A stretch of 64,000 nucleotides of DNA, taken from NCBI GenBank assembly GCA_028554645.1, contig JAQOOI010000069.1:650810-714809 (forward strand), given 5' to 3'. Positions 11,318 through 21,898 of this stretch are shown piece by piece (position 1 is the first letter of the stretch; each line of letters starts with the position of its first letter). Below the pieces are notes generated by a model. It saw only the letters and a list, made by a program, of their open reading frames with translations, was not told where the DNA came from and made no database searches. The translations under genes were made by a program, and so were the position numbers. The DNA is from Omphalotus guepiniiformis. Taxonomy: Eukaryota; Basidiomycota; Agaricomycetes; Agaricales; Omphalotaceae.

Positions 11318-13439
11318 TCAGTATATGAATGGGATCGTTTTGAGTCCTGGACAGAAATCAGTTGATCCAGGACACAATGGTACAGGAATAAAATGACTCA
11401 CAGGGAAGTTCTGCGTAGTCTGTTCAATACGGACCGCAATGGGGTCTCGGTGAGTGGATGTGTTGCTCAGAGGCTGGACGGTGAATATCCGCAATGAGAA
11501 ATCAAGTGTTTCAGTATTATGGTAATTACTCACCTCAAGACGAGAATTCAGATTAGCTGGTATAGACATAGCGAAACCTTCCGACGTTGGTTGATCAGAG
11601 CTGCTTCGGATGTAATCTCGAGAATTGAGCGTCACAAGTAGACAATTTGTGTAGACTATATTCTCGGGAGTTAGAACCAAGACGAAAACAGGCATCAAGA
11701 GAGCTTACAGCGACCCATTGTCACATAGATGAAGATATAAATAAATGTACCCGGGGCTGCTTCGAGCTATCATACCGAGCGATTGGCAGATCAGCAAACT
11801 ATGTCCACGCAAGTGACGGTTACGAATTCTTATGAAGAGAAGACTTACCAGGATCACAGTTAGGATGGAACATATACTCGTGGGTAGACCTGTGAAGTGA
11901 CTGAGTCAGATAAAATACACTTAACGCCAGTAGAGCATAATAACGCACCAGTATTGAAAGTGAAGATAATCTACAGGCATAGTGGAGTTTTCAGTGATAT
12001 GGACTTGCATATTATGTCACCACGTACAAGTCTATTCAGCATGTCCGTTGTGCGTCTGAAGCCGGTTTTGGAACGTTGCAGGAAAAAGACCATGAACAGT
12101 GAAATGGACAGATCCGTCACCAGTCCAAATACATTTGTTACAATGGAGATGTCCTATTGCACAACGAGAGAAAGTTAAAATCAGCGAGTGGCATGAAGAA
12201 GAACGAAAAGACACACATCCTGTAAAGCTAGTTGACTTAATTCTGTATACTGCGTCAAGCTGAAAGGCAAACATGTCATTAAAGCTATGAGTGAGATGTA
12301 ATGAAGATACTCACACAACTCCGACAAAGTCTTCGCAGGAATAGAACGTCAGACATCAATCAATAATCCCACTAAACCTAGATAATCTCACAAAGCAAAG
12401 TCGCTGGAAGCAATATTCAGCAAAGAAACGCGAACAAAGTAGGAAACAAAACGCACCGTATGATGCGAGACTACACAACGACTAGAGAGCAAATGTGAAT
12501 ATGAGATGTACTGGCGCGGTAAACAGTCACGTACCACAAATGCGACAATGTAAAAGTTCTTGCTGACTGGGTACATGAGGACATCTGTTATTATCATGAA
12601 AATGGAAACAATGCATATTCACGCACGCGTGTATATTCTGAAACAGTAGAACCTGAATCGCGATGGTAAGAGAGGGTTCAGCTTTCCTTCAGGTCATTGC
12701 GGATAGGTTTCACTGACAGTTGCACTGCGAAAGCAATGAGACCGCTGAAGATGAGTTCTACGATCAGCTCCCTTACAAAGAGACGTTAGTAAACGAAGTC
12801 TCGAGGGCAGCCCAGGAAGGATTATATCTTACGGAATGACGTGTGTGAGAGCCAACGGATCTGCTTGATCTACAGAACAGAATTTAAGCTCGCAACCAGT
12901 ACAGCTTGAGCTAGAATCGATAGCACGTACGTGTTACTGCATATTTGTATACCGCAGCTTTAAGTAAGCCGAAATCAGCGCCTTAATTACAGAAACGTAA
13001 GCAGCGAGACATGCCATATAAAAGACCGATTTGGCATGTATCAGCAAGAAGGACCGTAGCAACCTTCAATATAAAGTCATTAGTATGACACGGGAGTTCC
13101 ACGAAGCAATGGACCACACGTACGAGACTTTGTACTACCCAGCCATCCCGTTGTCTGTATCTCCGAAAATAGAACCATCCTTGCATGCATCCCGCTGATA
13201 CAATCACCATTTCAGTATAATCCAGCGGCTCCGCGTTTCCCGTATGACGCACCTCCGTAGAGCCTGTTCTTGATTGTTAGTATCAGCGCTGTTAGTTTAG
13301 AACCAACTAACTCACAAGCAGCACACGGCCACGGCGTGAAACAAGAAGCCCAGTCTGCCAATTCGGTCAGTATGAACAGAAGATAAACTCGGAACGTATA
13401 ACAGACTGACGTTGTGTCGATTGTGACCGCGACCGCCAT
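11318..13439 (-). CDS. DUF6534 seven-transmembrane protein A (about 17 exons)
   Basis: Spliced translation gives MAVAVTIDTT, LGFLFHAVAVCCLLYG, AGCMQGWFYFRRYRQRDGW, then VATVLLADTCQIGLLY, VTHQADPLALTHVIP, GLIAFAVQLFYCFRIYT, DISIVTNVFGLVTDLSISLF, RSKTGFRRTTDMLNRL, IIFTFNTGLPTSICSILTVI, TFIYIFIYVT and FYTNCLLVTLNSRDYIR. This is the order and signature of the DUF6534 membrane family: YF.RY near helix 2, S+TGF+RT..M.N+L, I..T.NTG and FYTN.LL.TLN.R. Introns are about 50-70 nt. One exon (13253-13263) is only 11 nt, and one intron starts GC. Gene B (17752-19820) shares exon structure and sequence. The family is predicted to lie in a membrane and is abundant in mushrooms, but its function is unknown. 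The exact 3' exon after residue group TTQNFP is uncertain. Confidence 0.8.
13253..13263 (-). other. 11-nt microexon of DUF6534 gene A
   Basis: On the minus strand the exon reads GCTCTACGGAG, with CAG before it and GTGCGT after it. It encodes L-Y-G plus one base. The paralogue has an 11-nt exon at the same place (19627-19637), so the tiny exon is conserved. Confidence 0.8.
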
Positions 13440-14841
13440 TGCTTAAAGACACCGCAGAAGATGTTGATTGGCAAGAGAAGCAGAAGAGCTGCTTTTCGAA
13501 GCCTGAGTAAAATATGACTTTTCTGATCCTGTCTTCATAATAACATGCTTTGCAAAATGGGATTAGCCTATTCCGGCATACAAGCTGGGATAAGCAACGC
13601 AAACGGTTGAACGATCCGCTGTTTCTAATTTTTACGAATTTGACTTTTGGTGATGAACCTGAGGCTGAGGACAAGTCGATGCCAGAATCGGAATTTTGAA
13701 CTTGACGCGACTGTTACTCCTTGTGGCCTGGCCGCCTTGTCCCTTGTGGTCCTGGCTTGTTTCAATAGTTCACCACTTGTCCATACATTGCCGAAGCCCA
13801 AGATCATCGTGAAACATCTGTCATCGGTATCGCAGCTTTGACCGCAGGGCCCTAGGAAGAGCTTGAAGTCTTTTTCACCAAGAAAACTTAGCAGACGGAA
13901 CAGACGGAAGCCTTTTTTTTTTTTACAGAAAGCACTTACACTCGGGTTCCGGCTTCAAAAATTAACGTTAATTATCGGTCGTCAATGACTTATCATAGGT
14001 CGTCATGTGTAATAAAGTAGCGGAACATCGCAACATGGGTTTAACAAAAGGCGCCTTAACTTGAGGCCGAACTGGAATCAGATGATTACCATGCCAGTGA
14101 GCCGCGTAAAAATTGAATGAGCATGTAAGTGTACTCACTTGGATGATATGCATAGCGCGGAGGCGAGAGCTGGCCTGAGCTGGCTGGGCGAGAGCAAAAC
14201 ACTCGAACCAACTTGAAACCTGAATACTACGGTAGCAGTAGTGATGGAGGAGAAGTACCCGGCGGTACGGCCCAGGGACGCGCCCCGCGTAGGATTCATA
14301 GTGTGAATTACGTAAGGTCTATTCGTGCCGGGCCTCCCAGTGGCGTCCCTTTCGACCTGCCCGTAAGTATGTAGTATACATAGCCGTAAGTAAAGACAAA
14401 ATCTCCAATCTATCTTAGATCCCTAGCACCGGGAAACTTTTGTGAGCCTTCCCGGTACCGCGACGTAGGCCCTCGACCCAGCGGACCAGGAAAACTTGCA
14501 GAAAATACGAAATTCTGTGACAGAGCTGAGTGTGATACACAATAAGTAGTCTCCCATAGGCCATAAGCAGACTCTCGCTCGATTTACCGAGCTAGATACA
14601 CAAGATGATTTTGATTTTAGGTGCACCACTGGTACGAGCCTGCGAGGGCGGTAGCGATATTCCAGAATAGACACTCAAACCTTCTCTCAAACTAACGAGG
14701 CATTTACGAAGACGCTCAAGACTCGAGGCACACTCGCACAGTATTTCCTGAGTTCGGGTATCATTGAATTCCAGATGCAATGTATGAATGATTAGGTGCT
14801 AGTAGTATCTACATAAAGCATGTCTTGTAGATATCGAATTC
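13440..14841. other. Spacer between DUF6534 gene A and the P450 gene
   Basis: No recognisable coding sequence on either strand. A homopolymer of about 13 T sits near 13912-13924. The left part should hold the promoter of DUF6534 gene A (start 13439) and the right part the 3' end of the P450 transcript. Confidence 0.4.
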
Positions 14842-16960
14842 TCATTCAATCAACGCAACTAGCTTTTCTGTATCTATACGTGGGGTGATGTTGCACTTGA
14901 AAGGATTCAAGTGGCTGGGGTAGGGTGTCAGAAGGACGAAAAACTTCAGACTTTGGAGCAACAACTCTCACCTGACAATGCCGGTCGTGTTGTTCAGGAA
15001 CAAGGGCGGCTCGCCTTCGAGGGGCGTGATGTTGAAGGCGGCTACAGACATTCCTAGTGTGATGTATACCGACGCGTCACCCAGGAGACGCCCTATGATG
15101 AAAAAAATTTGTATCAGACATCTTTGAAAAAAGGTGGGATGGACTATCTGATTGTCCGATACGCACCAGGGCAAAGTCTGCAAAAGTGTTTACCTGTCAG
15201 CAACACGCCGAGATAAAGCTGAATCGATCAAACCAACCTTCTTCCAAAGCCAAAGATGATTTCTTTTGGATCTTGTTCTGGTTTGTCACCAAGGAACCTG
15301 TCTGGGTTGAACTCCATCGGGTTCTTGTAGACCTTGGGATCGTGTGTCATGTTCCTAAAACATTAGGCTCAATACCGTATGAACTTCCAGATCTAAGTGT
15401 TGGACAAGTACCAGATGTTAGCGAAGATGATAGCGCCCTTGGGAATAAACATTCCGTCGTGGATGTCGTCGGTCGCAGTGCAGTGTGGCAGACCTAGTTA
15501 AAAATTGTCGAAAATACAGCACGAAAGGTGTGGGGCAACCTTACCATTAGGCACGACAGCGTGATACCTCATCACCTCCTTACATATTGCTTCTAGGTAA
15601 GGTAGATTAGGCCTGTCCTCGAAGGTCGGAAGTCTTTCTCTGCCCGTGACAGCATCCATTTCCGCTTGAGCTTTCTTCTGTATTTCCGGATACATGCACA
15701 TGACCAGATAGAAGACGTAGAAGGTGACCGCACTCTGAAGAACACCATCATCAGATATGATGTGGCTCTCATTATGCCACTCTAACTTACGGTTTCACCT
15801 CCAGCTGAGTAAACGACATCAGACGTCGACCTGCAAATAATTGACAATGTTACGCACCACCAAACATCGAACTTGCGGCGAACTTGAGGTCGAGCTCCTC
15901 TTCAGGGGTTATCTTCTGTCTGAGCCACTTGGCAGTGAACGAATCCTCTGCGGTACCTTGAGCCTGGAAACGATAGAATGAATATTTATTTCACTTTCCC
16001 GATGAATTGCCGAACCCACCAGTTGCTGCTTCACGAAGTTGAATGGAACGTCCACCATTGCCCAGTAATCCTTCGCCCATGACCTTCCAATTCTCTTCCA
16101 AGCAGTTCCAGGGAACCAATCAGGAACCTTGAGGAGGATCGGCAATTGATTCACTAGGAAAGCACCCGGAGCCGTAGCTCGGTTGAAGTTGTCCATCGCG
16201 GTATTAGCAATGTTGACGAAGGGGTCGTTCACTTCTTCCACTTCGTATCCATACGCGACACGGAGAATAATTGCACCAGCATGCCTGCGAGGTATGTAGA
16301 AATAAGATTCGATCGTATATATAAAAAATAAAACATGCTGGAAGCAATGGCTCATAAGATTTTCAGGATTCTTCAGTACACGCTTCAAAAACCGTCTACC
16401 AAGATGTTCTTCCTGTGGAAAGAACCCTGTTACAGCCGAATGGCTGCCGAGTTCCTGGTGAAATAGACGGCGAGAAGATTTGAACCGTTTATCATACGGA
16501 AGAAAACCCATAGAATCCTAATGCTGCTGAGTCAAATGCTGCGCACGAAAGAGTATTAACCCAACTCACCCTCATTTCGATGAGTTCCATTGCCATCGGC
16601 ACGTATGGTCTATCTGAATAGATAGTGCTCTTCTTTTCCAACATCTCCACAGTTCGGGAATACGAATTTATGACGACAATTGTCGTTCCAAACACCGACA
16701 TGGATAATAAGTCGCCTGAAGCAATCTTTAGCAATCGCAGTCGTCGCATGACGAAGTATCTTGTTACACGTACCCCATTTTTCACCCCACTTTGCGAATA
16801 CAGTCCATTCATACGAAGTCGGAATGTCAAAGAGGTTGCCAATAATCGGAAATCCTTTAGGGCCAGGAGGCAAAGGAGGGTGGGTGCTGCGCGTGAAAAG
16901 ACGTGCAAGAATAAGACCAGCTAAGGCGATGAGCGCAGTGTCTAATGTGCTCAATGCCAT
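14842..16960 (-). CDS. Cytochrome P450, CYP5144/5150-like (12 exons)
   Basis: Exons: 16960-16774, 16715-16570, 16517-16339, 16284-16020, 15963-15861, 15804-15791, 15734-15545, 15493-15412, 15354-15238, 15177-15167, 15092-14972, 14914-14842. They total 1,488 nt in one frame, 495 residues. The N-terminus ([20 protein letters not shown]) is a membrane anchor, followed by the [12 protein letters not shown] hinge. The I-helix oxygen-activation motif is AGGETS, the K-helix ExxR is EVMR, FNPDRF is the PERF-like motif, and the heme loop is FGFGRRLCPG with its Cys ligand. The C-terminus [12 protein letters not shown] is typical of this group. It is an ER-bound monooxygenase; its substrate cannot be read from sequence. 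Intron 16338-16285 begins GC and is frame-neutral. It lies between two DUF6534 paralogues, all on one strand. It appears intact. Confidence 0.92.
15167..15177 (-). other. 11-nt P450 microexon carrying the heme cysteine
   Basis: The minus strand reads GCAG|ACTTTGCCCTG|GTGCGT. Spliced between 15238 and 15092 it restores G-R-R-L-C-P-G-R, so the cysteine that ligates heme iron sits in this microexon. Skipping it removes the ligand and shifts the frame. Confidence 0.85.
15791..15804 (-). other. 14-nt P450 microexon carrying the I-helix motif
   Basis: The minus strand reads CTCAG|CTGGAGGTGAAACC|GTAAGT. With the G at 15861 it encodes A-G-G-E-T, the oxygen-activation motif, leading into S-A-V-T. Using this acceptor gives a normal 56-nt intron and the family-typical SSMFAGGETSAVT. 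Confidence 0.8.
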
Positions 16961-17751
16961 ATTGCAGGAAAGAGCTAGGGAACTTGCCACTAGGCAAGAA
17001 GAGCTGATAAAGGATTGGATTTAAGGTTAGTTTGATAGAGTGGGTCCATTGCTTGTACGCAGAGCCTTTTTTGTATGCACAGATTCCATAGAGGAACTAG
17101 TGATCGGCGGCAGCTTACTGCATCCTATCTCCAGTTAGGGTCATTTATTCTGATGCGAAATGCGAAACACAACACCCGCGATTGGGCTGGCCCTCTCCTG
17201 GCCTCCGCGGGCCGCCGACAACCGAATTCAAATTGTGAAGCGTTTCAGTGCAGGGTTGGAGAGTGTTGGTAGGTTTTTTCCAGGGCAAGACAAAACCTTC
17301 GGCCTTATCCTTCAGCAATCCTTCAGCCCACACGTAAGCGACTAGCATGAATGGACCTACGGTTTTACAGAAGGAGTTCTAGGGAGTTCTCTATCAGTAT
17401 CATGCGGTCACCGGGTCGGCTGATAATGACTTAAATTTTACGAGAGACTCACGTATGTCGACCTCTCGTGTAGGTCCTAGTACAAAGCTCGATGCTCGAT
17501 TCATGAGTTCTAGAGGATTCGCAGGTTCATCTTTCCAGCTAAAACTTGCCCTGGCCTAGCTAGCTAGATCTACGGGCCCAAACGGAGTTGAAATTCGACA
17601 AGTATTAGTAAAGTAATATCAGAACATCGCAGTATCCAACTTCTACTCGGGTAGAACTGGGGACGACAGGACGACAATGCTAAGCCCGTTTCGCATGAAG
17701 GAGATTTATTATACCGCTCCACCAGAGCCATAAGCCTTGCTATCCTGAAAA
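16961..17751. other. Spacer between the P450 gene and DUF6534 gene B
   Basis: No recognisable coding sequence. The left part is the P450 promoter region. No clear TATA box is seen near its ATG. Confidence 0.4.
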
Positions 17752-19820
17752 CTACCGGTCAAAAAATTGGTCAGGTTCATACACTTGTACGGCGCTCACT
17801 GGATAGGTGTCTGTGGTTTTGTCGATACGAACCGAGATGTGATCCTGCGCTGATGTTGTACCCGCGAGCTGTGAATCATTCGATTTGTGCATGAGCACGA
17901 AGCTGTAGCACATTATTGTGTAACTCACCTCAACCCTGTGTGAACCCAACGCACTCGCAGGCAGCGACATTGCGTAGTTTTCGGTAGAAACAGGTTCGGA
18001 TCCGTGGCGAATATAGTCTCTAGAGTTCAACGTCACCAATAGACAATTTGTGTAAACTGTTCGGGTGTATGTGTCAAATTGCTTCTCAGCCGGATGAACA
18101 GACGACTTACATCGGGCCACTTATTGAGTTCAAGTATCAGATCTCATCAGCAGTTCCATCGCTAAAGGAGGGAAGATACTTACTTGTGACATAAATGAAG
18201 ATATAAATGAAGGTTCCAGGAGCCGCTTCGAGCTGTAAGGTGTATTAGTACACAAGAAGACTCCCACATATGTATCCCTTACCAAGATGACTGTGAGTAC
18301 TGAACATAGACTAGTCGGTAGGCCTGAACACACATTTCGTTGCATAAGAGATCTACCACGCCATAACATGAACTTCACGCACCCGTGTTGAAGGAGAATA
18401 TGATCTAGGCGTCAAGTTCAAAGATCGTGTATACCCCGAGAGTGATTATTAGCACTCACTAATCTATTGAGCATATCAGTCGAACGCCTGTACCCTGTCT
18501 TTGAGTGATGCAGCAGAACTATCAAAAAGAGCGAGATTGATAGATCCGCAAGAAGGCCAAGGACGTTAGTGACTATCGAAATGTCCTGGAACATCGCCGA
18601 TGAGCACAATCATTGAGTGAGTGCGATGAAGGGACTTGCATCTTGTAACGCAAGTTCCGCTAATGTGGTATACTGAGACAGACTAATACAACTCAAGTCA
18701 GGTTCTGCGTGCAACTTGAATACTCACCTGACGCCAATGAAGTCTAGATATGATGGTCAGAAGTTGATGAATACGCAACCCAAGACGCTTACAGAGAAGT
18801 GTGGCTGTGAGCTTCATTTTAGCTACTGCTTTTGATGACGAGGAAATCGAAACTACTTACCATAGGTCCCAATGCTACATAACGACTGGAGAAGCAGGAA
18901 CAATTGAGTTTGATGGATGTACTACAAACCAATCATAATGGACGTACCACAAATGCTGCTAATAGCCAGTTTTTACTGACTAGGGTAGGAATTAGCTGAC
19001 AGAGCTGAATATCAATGTCTAAGCCTTACGAATATATACACGGTAACAGTAAAAGCTGTGACGTTACAAGATTAGCTGGATTAACCTCAGAAGCAAGTTG
19101 TGTTCGTCGCTTACTGTTGAACTAGAAAAGCGATTGCCCCGCTGAATATGAGCTCGATGATGAGGTTTCTTCATGATATCATCAGTGACAGGTTTTGGAA
19201 GCAGTCAGGTCACTAACGGAACGAGATGGCCCAGGAAAGCGGGATTTCCTTGGTCTACGTAGAGCTGACAGTGAGTTACGCTACAACACGAAGTTTTTTA
19301 CGCACTGGTCACCGTGTACTCATAAACCGCAGCTTTTATAGCAAATATCAGTAAACTTTACAAGGAGCAAACATAAGATTTGATTCACCGTAGAGAAAAC
19401 CAATCTGACAAGTATCGCATACAAGAACGAGCGCGACCTAAAACAGCGATCGGTTTGAGATGGACAGATATAGGCGGGCGGAATAGTCATTGCACACACC
19501 AATAATTGAGTGGCCCAGTTATCGCGTTTGCTGTACCGACGAAAATAGAACCAGGCCTGCATACAACCAGCTATAGGCAGATCAGGAATATTGTTGATAT
19601 GCTGTGATTCATTTAACGCATCTGACCTCCGTATAGTCTTCGAAGGAATTTCAGTAAATTAAAGAAAGTCCATAATGCAGTTCGTAATTCGAGAACTCAC
19701 ATGCAACAAATGACGACAGAGTGAAAGAGAAAACCCAGGCTATTAACAGTCAGCTCTACATCCCAGCGAGTGTAGCAGCAACGAGCCTCACGTCGTGTCG
19801 AGGTTGATAGGAACCGCCAT
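17752..19820 (-). CDS. DUF6534 seven-transmembrane protein B (about 17 exons)
   Basis: Spliced translation gives MAVPINLDTT, LGFLFHSVVICC, LYG, AGCMQAWFYFRRYSKRDNW, VALVLVCDTCQIGFLY, AAVYEYTVTNQGNPAFLGH, GAIAFLVQQHFYCYRVYIL, LCQLIPTLVSKNWLLAAFV, QYTTLAELALQD, DISIVTNVLGLLADLSISLF, HHSKTGYRRSTDMLNRL, a NTG segment, and TMARFYTNCLLVTLNSRDYIR. These match the DUF6534 family and gene A nearly exon for exon, including an 11-nt microexon (19627-19637). One intron, before the DISIVTN exon, has a GCAAGT donor. The C-terminal tail ends DQFFDR at 17752. It is a predicted multi-pass membrane protein of unknown role. One central exon (around 18,880) is less certain. Confidence 0.8.
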
Positions 19821-19954
19821 TACTGAAAGATGTCGAGTCTCAGGAGGATTAGAATGTGGCAGGACAAAAAGCTACAGTGTCATCTGCTATTAGCTCTTAT
19901 TGATGTCATGCCAGTGCGCATTTTAGCCCTGAAAGCGCACACCGGATCTATTTA

Positions 19955-20144
19955 CTAATTGAGATTCAATATGAGGTCGCCGTGTTGTAGTCCGGTTGCT
20001 ACAGGTTGCTCCCAGCCCTGTGGGTTTATTATTTGAAGCGGTTGAGTTTGAACAGGGACATCTAACTCGAGAGATACATCTCAATGAGACATCGGAGAGG
20101 TCAAATACGGCTGAACTTACATCCAAATCGCCTTGTGCAGACAT
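19955..20144 (-). CDS. Possible very small gene, about 44 residues
   Basis: ATG at 20144 opens MSAQGDLD up to a GTAAGT donor. With an acceptor at CTCGAG the frame continues LDVPVQTQPLQIINPQGWEQ to a stop at 19955, about 44 residues. Two exons, normal splice signals and an intron of typical length are the only support. The peptide is hydrophilic with no signal sequence, and I recognise no family. It could instead be the 5' part of a longer transcript or chance. Confidence 0.25.
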
Positions 20145-20843
20145 TCGCGCCCAGTGGGATAAAGAGAAGACTTAAACGACGCCTAACGCGTTCACGTACG
20201 ATTGATGTTGTTCAAGTTTCAAGTTGAAGGTGGGCGCTCGAGGCGCCGTGCATGTGACGCCGGAAAATTCTGGAAAACGACGACAACGGATGTACCCTCT
20301 TGTACTTGCATTCATCTTACTCGTTGGTTGGCCCGCTTCAAATTCGAACAATGGCAAGCCTGGGCTAGCATGCTGATATGATGTATGTCCAAATCACAGT
20401 AAGGGGAAAAAAACTTCCATGTACCGTTCTCAGCTTCCAGACTTAAATCGGAACTTTCAGTACACGTTTATTAGTGATATGCCGATGCCAGAACAAGTAT
20501 GCTGAGTCGACGAAAAATGGGGGGATTGGATTACAGGGTATACGATCTCGGAGGATCTATAATGGGGCTCCTTGCCTAGGCGGAAACTATGTGGTATGTA
20601 TGCATTTTTGCGTCAGAGAGTGAAGATATTGAACAGGGATGCATTTAGCCTTTCCCTCGCAATGCTCGCCCTGAATTCCCGCTGTCTATCACTGTCCAGC
20701 GCTTCAATTTTCCGACAACTAGAGGGAAGGGAGTGAAGTGGCTGCTGTTTGCATTTCCTCGAATGTTGCACCTCCCATCGCCAGTTCCAGCCTGGTCCCT
20801 CAGGAGGCAACAACCTGCAAATTATGAAGACAATGGACATATT

Positions 20844-21898
20844 CTAGGACAAGTCCTGCCACATTGAGGTTGAAGGCGAGATCTGTTCCGATTCATAAAC
20901 AAGCGCGATCGTGTGCTTCTGCTCCTTTTCTTGGACAAACACCCGGCTTTCAGATTTTGTTCGTACTACTCGGGATCCTGACCCTGAGGTGTGATTATTT
21001 GGACTCTTCTGAAAACTGTTGTCATGTTTTATCGTCTGGACAAGGTTGTCATACATACCGCGACTGGGCTCTCGAGCGGTCGAATGTTTTTGCTCCTGCT
21101 GCGTTGCACCCTCTCTCTGTTCCACTTTTCCTCCATCACTGCAACCTGTCGTCTCATTGAGGTCAGTTCGGACCGCAATTGCTCCATTTCACCCTCCCTT
21201 TCGTTCAGCCCCGCAAGTGCTGCAAGCATTCTCCTTCTATCCTGGTCCCCTTGCTGCTCTCTCTCGTGCAGGCGCTGCTGGGATTCGGCCCAGGCAACCT
21301 TCATCAAAGCGTCCTTTTTCTGAAGCTCCAAATCCTTTTTACGCAGCGCATATATCCGCCAATTCACCTGAGCCTCTGCTCGTTCGATTTCACTCTCCCG
21401 TTCTTCCAACTCCAACATTCGCAAAGCCAATTCTTCACGAATCTCCGCCACATCGACGTCTTCTTGGAAATACAACTCTTTTCTGAGAGCCGCTTGCCTC
21501 GGACTCGAATCAGGATCCGTGTGCTCAGGCGTCCTAGATCTGTTATGCCGTGACGACCCGGTCGATTTGCTTAGGGTCTCTGTCGACGGGCAGCGATGGA
21601 TATCTGAGCGATGAACGGGACTCTTTTCCAAGCTTCGCCTCCGCTGTCTTTCTCTCTCCACTTCCATCTCGAATGTGTCTTCCTTCAATTGCGCAATCTT
21701 CTTTGTCGCCCGAAGGTACTCTGCAACCTCTCGCGCACCAACACCTCCGAACAATGTATGCCATTCGGTCTTAAACAACGGCTGTGGACTCGAGGTGCTA
21801 TCTGAATCCTTAATAACCTGAAGTTTAAGTGCGCCATCAATTTTCGCGCGAAGAGCCACCTTCCAGGTCTCGCTAGGCTCGATTGTGTCGTCGTTCAT
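20844..21898 (-). CDS. Coiled-coil protein, uncharacterised (2 exons)
   Basis: Exons 21898..21059 and 21008..20844 join across a 50-nt intron (GTATGT...TTCAG), giving 334 residues. Residues 1-70 form a compact start including TWKVALRAKIDGAL and KTEWHTLFGGVGAREVAEYL. A Ser/Arg-rich stretch follows, then a long charged coiled coil, about residues 150-270, with segments such as LRMLELEERESEIERAEAQV, and a basic tail RVQRSRSKNIRP. There is no signal peptide, membrane segment or catalytic motif. A further minus-strand frame at 20840-20613 (ending ERLNASLFNIFTL) could be an extra exon but no convincing splice joins it. I do not recognise the family. Confidence 0.7.

Noticed and set aside
15831..15853. 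An apparent 23-nt intron in the P450 gene
   Set aside because: It came from using the first AG (TTGCAG). Using the later acceptor CTCAG at 15805 gives a normal 56-nt intron, a 14-nt exon, an intact 495-codon frame and the conserved AGGETS motif.
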